This document shows positions 59,422-64,000 of a DNA stretch of 64,000 nucleotides, one piece after another. The notes under the pieces are model-generated. The model was not told the DNA's origin and did no database searches. It saw only the letters and a program-made list of their open reading frames with translations. Source of the DNA: Blasia pusilla (Eukaryota; Marchantiophyta; Marchantiopsida; Blasiales); assembly GCA_050084515.1 (NCBI GenBank), contig CM114275.1, positions 13,516,001 through 13,580,000 on the forward strand, given 5' to 3'. Every line of letters starts with the position of its first letter. Position 1 is the stretch's first letter. The translations under genes and the position numbers were made by a program.

Positions 59422-62400
59422 GAGTTTCTATTTTACAGTCTTTTTAATAAGTTGGATCCCCAAGAGGATCATTGTTTGATGAAAAGAGAGTTCGAAATTA
59501 CAATTCTGTTATAATAGTTGTGTTAAAACGTGTATGAGTTATATTCAATGTCTTATCAATATTTGCTGATCTTTCTTAGTACCAAAGGATCTTTTCTCGA
59601 TTCTCTCTAGTGGAATTGATAGCATGTTCAGGTAGATTTCCTCTCGATATCAATAAACCTCACAGAGACCTCAACATGAAAGCTAGCTTCTCCTACTTTC
59701 GGAACTCAATCCGTCTCGGCAGGCTACTCTCTGTCAAACAGATTTCCTACAACTCATGTTGAATATTTCATTGATGAGAAAGGTTCCCCTGGTTCACTCT
59801 TCACTCAGCACACCCAAAAAGAATACTCAGACATAAGCATCGCACATCAAAATGAATGAATGATTGCTTTACTACTCCATCAAGAATGAGAAAGCTTCAA
59901 AGTGTATACAAGCTCAAGAGGGTACTACTCCCTTGCTCGGACCATTCCTACAGCATAAGGACTTTGTAAGAGAATGATGATTATGGCTTCTGTCTTGCTT
60001 CTTAAATACTCGCTGGAGTAGAAGTGATCCAAAGATTCGAAGCGTTCTTGATGAAGCGATTGTCTCTTCACCATTTCTAACTACCTAGATCTATGGTTCT
60101 CTTAGCTTTTCCTACGATCCCTGTGAATCCGCAGAACAAAACTGTCCTAACTACCAATTTGATACAAAGGGTCGCGCCTCTTCCTAGTCTAATTGTTCTA
60201 ACGTGCGTCGCTTGAAATCACAGTCGTTCTTAGCTTTGCTTCACTGGACTTCATGAGGACGAAGCACTCTATGCTTCGTTCTTATTTCAGGTGCGTGCTT
60301 CGTACAAAAGTGAAGTACTTCTTTCTCTTCTTCTTCATGCTTCGGTATGCTTCGTTATAGAGCGAAGCACTTCGTAGACAGAGCTTCGTTGACGTTCCAA
60401 AACTTCTTGCTGAGTCTTGAGACTTTGTTCTTGCATTTTCCTCTTCTCTAAGGCAAATCCTTGATCTTCCATCTCTCTGCCTTGTCCCAGGAGCTTCGTG
60501 ATTCACTTTAATCTTACTCATTCCTCCTCATAATAATAAATAATCAAAATCATAATCATAATGTACAAGAGTCTTCGTTGAATAAAAAGATATATTCTTC
60601 AAAAGTACAAAATTGTGGGTATCACAGATGACATAGAAGTAAAGGTAGGCAAGTCATCTAAGACACGAAAAGACATACGAAACGTGGTTTGGAGAAAGCA
60701 TGAGGATAACGAGAAAAGCAAAAGTAGTGGAATCCGTCTAAACGAAATTTAGATGGAGAGATGAAGATTAGGCAATACCGAATTTATGATTGAAAGTTAC
60801 TATAAGAAAAATATAAAAAGCAATTGAAAAGGAAAAGAGATCTATATGGTATCGAAAGAGGTGGCTCAAGAATATGAATTTCTAATGTCCTTAAGGAGAT
60901 GGAAAACGTATGTAGGGGCGAAATAGTAAGGTAAGGAGTTGGAAGAGCAAGGAAGACTTTTGGGAGGAATTGACATAAAACAAACCCGCACACAAAAATA
61001 GTCTCCTATAGAGAAGGAAGAAAAACTAGAAAACCTACTTGATATCAAAAGAACGAGCTCATCAAGACGATCGAAACAAGCTCAAACACGTCCAAAACCG
61101 ACATTCCAGAAGAAAGTTATGAAAGAAATTGGAAACACCAAAAAAAGAGGATGTGAGGAGTAAGTGAGCCACCCACCAATGACCGCTATGAGGGAATGAG
61201 TTCATAATGTTGGGCCCAACCCGTATCAAAAAATCCAGAAAAGCAAGAGGAATCCCTTAAACCAATGGTAACCCGGTATCACTCTATAAGGAGAGCCCTA
61301 TGTTTGAAATTCCGTATAGGAATCTATGAGCACATTTAGGAGAGAAGGAGGTCCAAAGATCCCAAGAACTTTGGAAAACTCAATCTTAAGTGGAAAAAAG
61401 AAGAACCCAGAGTTCAAGCTTGAGAAGATGAACACATTGGGCCTTAGATTGAAAAGATTGGATCACCATGGAAATAGTTACAAGAAAAATTCTATACGAT
61501 CCTCCATCTCCTCCGCCATAGTCCTCCTCCTCCATCCTCCACCTCATTCCCTCCCCAAAGTTCAGTTGACTCCCGGGCATAAGAGAACCGGATGGTCCGG
61601 TGTCTCTTTGTGTGCACAAAATGCCCTTGTTTATACAGTGAGGCATAGTTCTTTGCTGCATGTAGACTGAACTATACAACATGAGGAGGCTTGATATGTA
61701 GGGGAGGTCAGTGCCAATGATGGTGTCAATTTGGGTTGTTCCGCCCTTCAACTTTTTTCACCTTGTTGATTGAATCAATTTTTTTTCCAAAGGCTTCTTT
61801 CAAGGTCTTCTCTTCCCCCAACTCTTGAGCACTCTCCGTCACTTTGCCTTTCACTACTTACAAACCTCTACCCCACCCAAGCAAGCCCTGAACCCCTTGG
61901 GGCCGGGCAACATCTCTCTTCCACGTCTTCTCTCTCACCATCTCTGTTGTCACAGCGTTTTGAAGAGAAACGCAGGTTTCAGTCGAGTGTAATAGTGTTA
62001 ATCCCCTACATTATAGGCTCGAGAGCAATTTATTCCTCCCTCCTTGTCCCGTAGTGACCCCAACTTTGTGTGTTTTTTTTTGGGGATCGTGCGAGGGAGT
62101 GTGCTGTGAGCGTGTTGTGATTGTGCTCGTTAGAGAGACTTGCAAAACATACCGAACATTGCCATACCCTGTTTGTCTGTCAGATTGCCTCTCGCCATAG
62201 TTTCTTTGCTCCTCGTTGCCCATCATTGATCTGTTCCCCTTGACCCTCCATTTTTCTTGTTCAAATGGAGCCTCTTTCTAGCGATTCGCTCAATTCACCC
62301 TCCAAGGTTCCTTTATATTTGCTTGTTGTCAATAGGTTCAAATCGTATGTTCTTCTCGCCCCATTGAGTTCTTGATAGTTAGCTCTTCCGGTACGTTTAT

Positions 62401-64000
62401 CTTCTCGCAAGATTTCCTATATATTGATCGAAGGGTGACATAGGTTTTTCAACATAACTTTGCTCTTCTTAGCAACCATGTGAGATAATAGAAATTTTCT
62501 CCCAATAAATTCATCATGTGGAGTTGGAAATAGAAGGCCAATTTACAAGATCTTTCTCTCGAGCTTGATTCTTCAGCTTGGTGTAGCTCAAACGATACTA
62601 GAATAGGTTTGATCTCTCTTCTACCTTCTTTGTACATAAACACTTTGCTCTAGCAACGGTGTTTCCTCTGTTTTTAGCCTCTCGCCGCTCCATTCGGTAG
62701 TATGTAGCTGGATTTGACCGCCTCTTGGATCAAGTGGGTTTGAGATTTGACTGCAGGTTGAGTGTATTTAGCTTCCTACCACTCCCTCTCTTTGTATAGA
62801 CACTAGGTGGCGCATGCATGTATATAGCCACCCGTGGTCCGTGGGATCTTTGTAGCCACCATCTACAAAGTAAGGAGGTACTTAGTGGCTAGTATGGTTC
62901 CAGTAAGTTAATAATAAATGATCTTCCATGGTGAAATGTTGCAGGGGAGTAGGATTCTAGGATTCAGGTATGTTATATGAGGGTGTCACGGTCATGGTTG
63001 AAGGCTACCCACCTAAAGATGTCAATTACATTTTTCCAAACTAGACTACAATGTTGACAAGGATAAATTACTCATGATGGGTGTATAGAAGGTGTTATGG
63101 ACCAAGTGTGATTGGGAGATGGTGAACTACTTTCTGAGGACATTCAACCGAAACACCTTGGAGGATATCATCCACCATAAGTACTATAATAATGTGCAAG
63201 AGTATAGCATGTGTGTATCCCCATAACCGATTGCGAGAGCTTTCAAGTTTCAGAATTTGGGAAGTTCTTTGTGTATGGAATGTCAATGCACAAAGCAAGA
63301 AGAACATAAGCTCTACTGCAAGTATTTGAAAAAATAGAGAAAACAAGCCATGGGTACAAGAATTCATATGTGGTGTCGTAGTCCTTTCGCCTAATTTTGA
63401 CACAATTGAAACGCTGCTTTCATATGAAAGCAAATCCTGAGTGCATCCTGGCTAGCATGTTTTCAATGGCATGTTGGGCTTGGGAAGGATTGGAAATAAT
63501 TGGGAAACTTATGTCTATAGACAGGTAATGCTTGATATCAAGCAAGTCTTACGGCGTAGAGCCAAGAAAGACAAACAAAGGGAGAGTGGAGTTGGAGTTA
63601 CAGTGACCATTTTGTTCAAAAATGGGCATCAACTAGTCCCTGGATTGCGTGACCATGGCCGAGACAAATGTGGTCACGGTGGCAAAACCTCTACTTGGTT
63701 TATTGACTATGACTGTAGGGCCAAGTTTACCACGTGAGACGGCAAATCATGGAGCAAAATCTAAGAGAAAGCTAACAGATGTCCAAGGGTATTGGATAGG
63801 AAGATAGAGAGACCTTTGACAGGTTCCGAGGATGAAAAGGGAAATTGGCTATTTATAAGACTCAAAATTTCCGAGAAAAAAAAGAAGAGAACATTTTCAC
63901 CCTAAACCCACGGCAGAAGGAATTCTTCTCTTACTTCAAACTTCAAGTATCCTCCCCACAAAGCATGGAAAAAGAAAAAGGCTTCCAAGGATCTTCCTCT
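59422..64000. other. No gene recognised
   Basis: About 60240-60400 is enriched in TGCTTCGT/GAAGCA words. At 62990-63420 a plus-strand reading (TKCDWEMVNYFLRTFNR ... DIIHHKYYNN ... CMECQCTKQEEH) looks like decayed coding sequence, but I cannot name it. A frame at 63471-63737 (88 codons) has no known match. No LTR pair is visible to me. Confidence 0.35.

Noticed and set aside
60240-60410. Clustered GCTTCGT/GAAGCA words as a possible CRISPR-like array
   Set aside because: Words are short and unevenly spaced, with no constant repeat or spacer length, in eukaryotic sequence.

Overview
The window looks like nuclear DNA of a land plant with a large, repeat-filled genome. The only clear host gene is the 3' part of a ureide permease (UPS family) at the left edge, with plant-type GT/AG introns. 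Almost everything else recognisable is decayed retrotransposon. The element types (Ty3/gypsy pol with a C-terminal PHD-like finger, a gypsy-borne cytosine methyltransferase, an endonuclease-type non-LTR element) make me think of a seed-free plant such as a fern, lycophyte or bryophyte. That is inference; nothing here fixes the species.

Layout. 231-2143: last five visible exons of the ureide permease. About 2.1-4.7 kb: gene-poor, with one hAT-like MITE. 4682 to about 21300: a 5'-truncated non-LTR element (minus strand) broken up by a recombined terminal repeat (4823-10432, itself split by a complete Ty1/copia element at 5366-10360), an unidentified 2.3-kb insert (with a second MITE-like repeat), and a complete gypsy element G1 (13250-21220). 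About 21.3-23.6 kb: gypsy fragment G5, split by another recombined terminal repeat that carries a third MITE. 24776-32333: gypsy element G2. 32774-32978: fourth MITE. About 33405-41178: minus-strand gypsy element G3, which carries a cytosine-5 DNA methyltransferase remnant. 41179-44270: pol remains of a different gypsy lineage. About 44.7-51.3 kb: minus-strand gypsy remnant G4, interrupted by an integrase/LTR-like insert and containing a 350-bp-arm inverted repeat and a long (TC)n tract. 51.3-55.8 kb: no gene recognised. 55786-59421: second, fuller copy of the non-LTR element (zinc-finger-like N-terminus, reverse transcriptase, CCHC, PD-(D/E)XK-like endonuclease). 59.4-64 kb: nothing recognised with confidence.

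The most unusual system is the gypsy family G1/G2/G3. (1) The ends do not form an ordinary pair of LTRs. They read A1 - internal - B1 - A2 - B2, where A starts TGTC and B ends GACA, a split-direct-repeat layout otherwise known from tyrosine-recombinase retroelements; yet pol encodes a DDE integrase and the insertions have 4-bp target duplications. (2) The integrase ends in a C4HC3 PHD-type finger. (3) One copy carries a C5-methyltransferase segment between gag and RNase H. (4) Solo repeats in the window are A-B units, as expected from A1 x A2 recombination. All copies are broken by stops, frameshifts or deletions.
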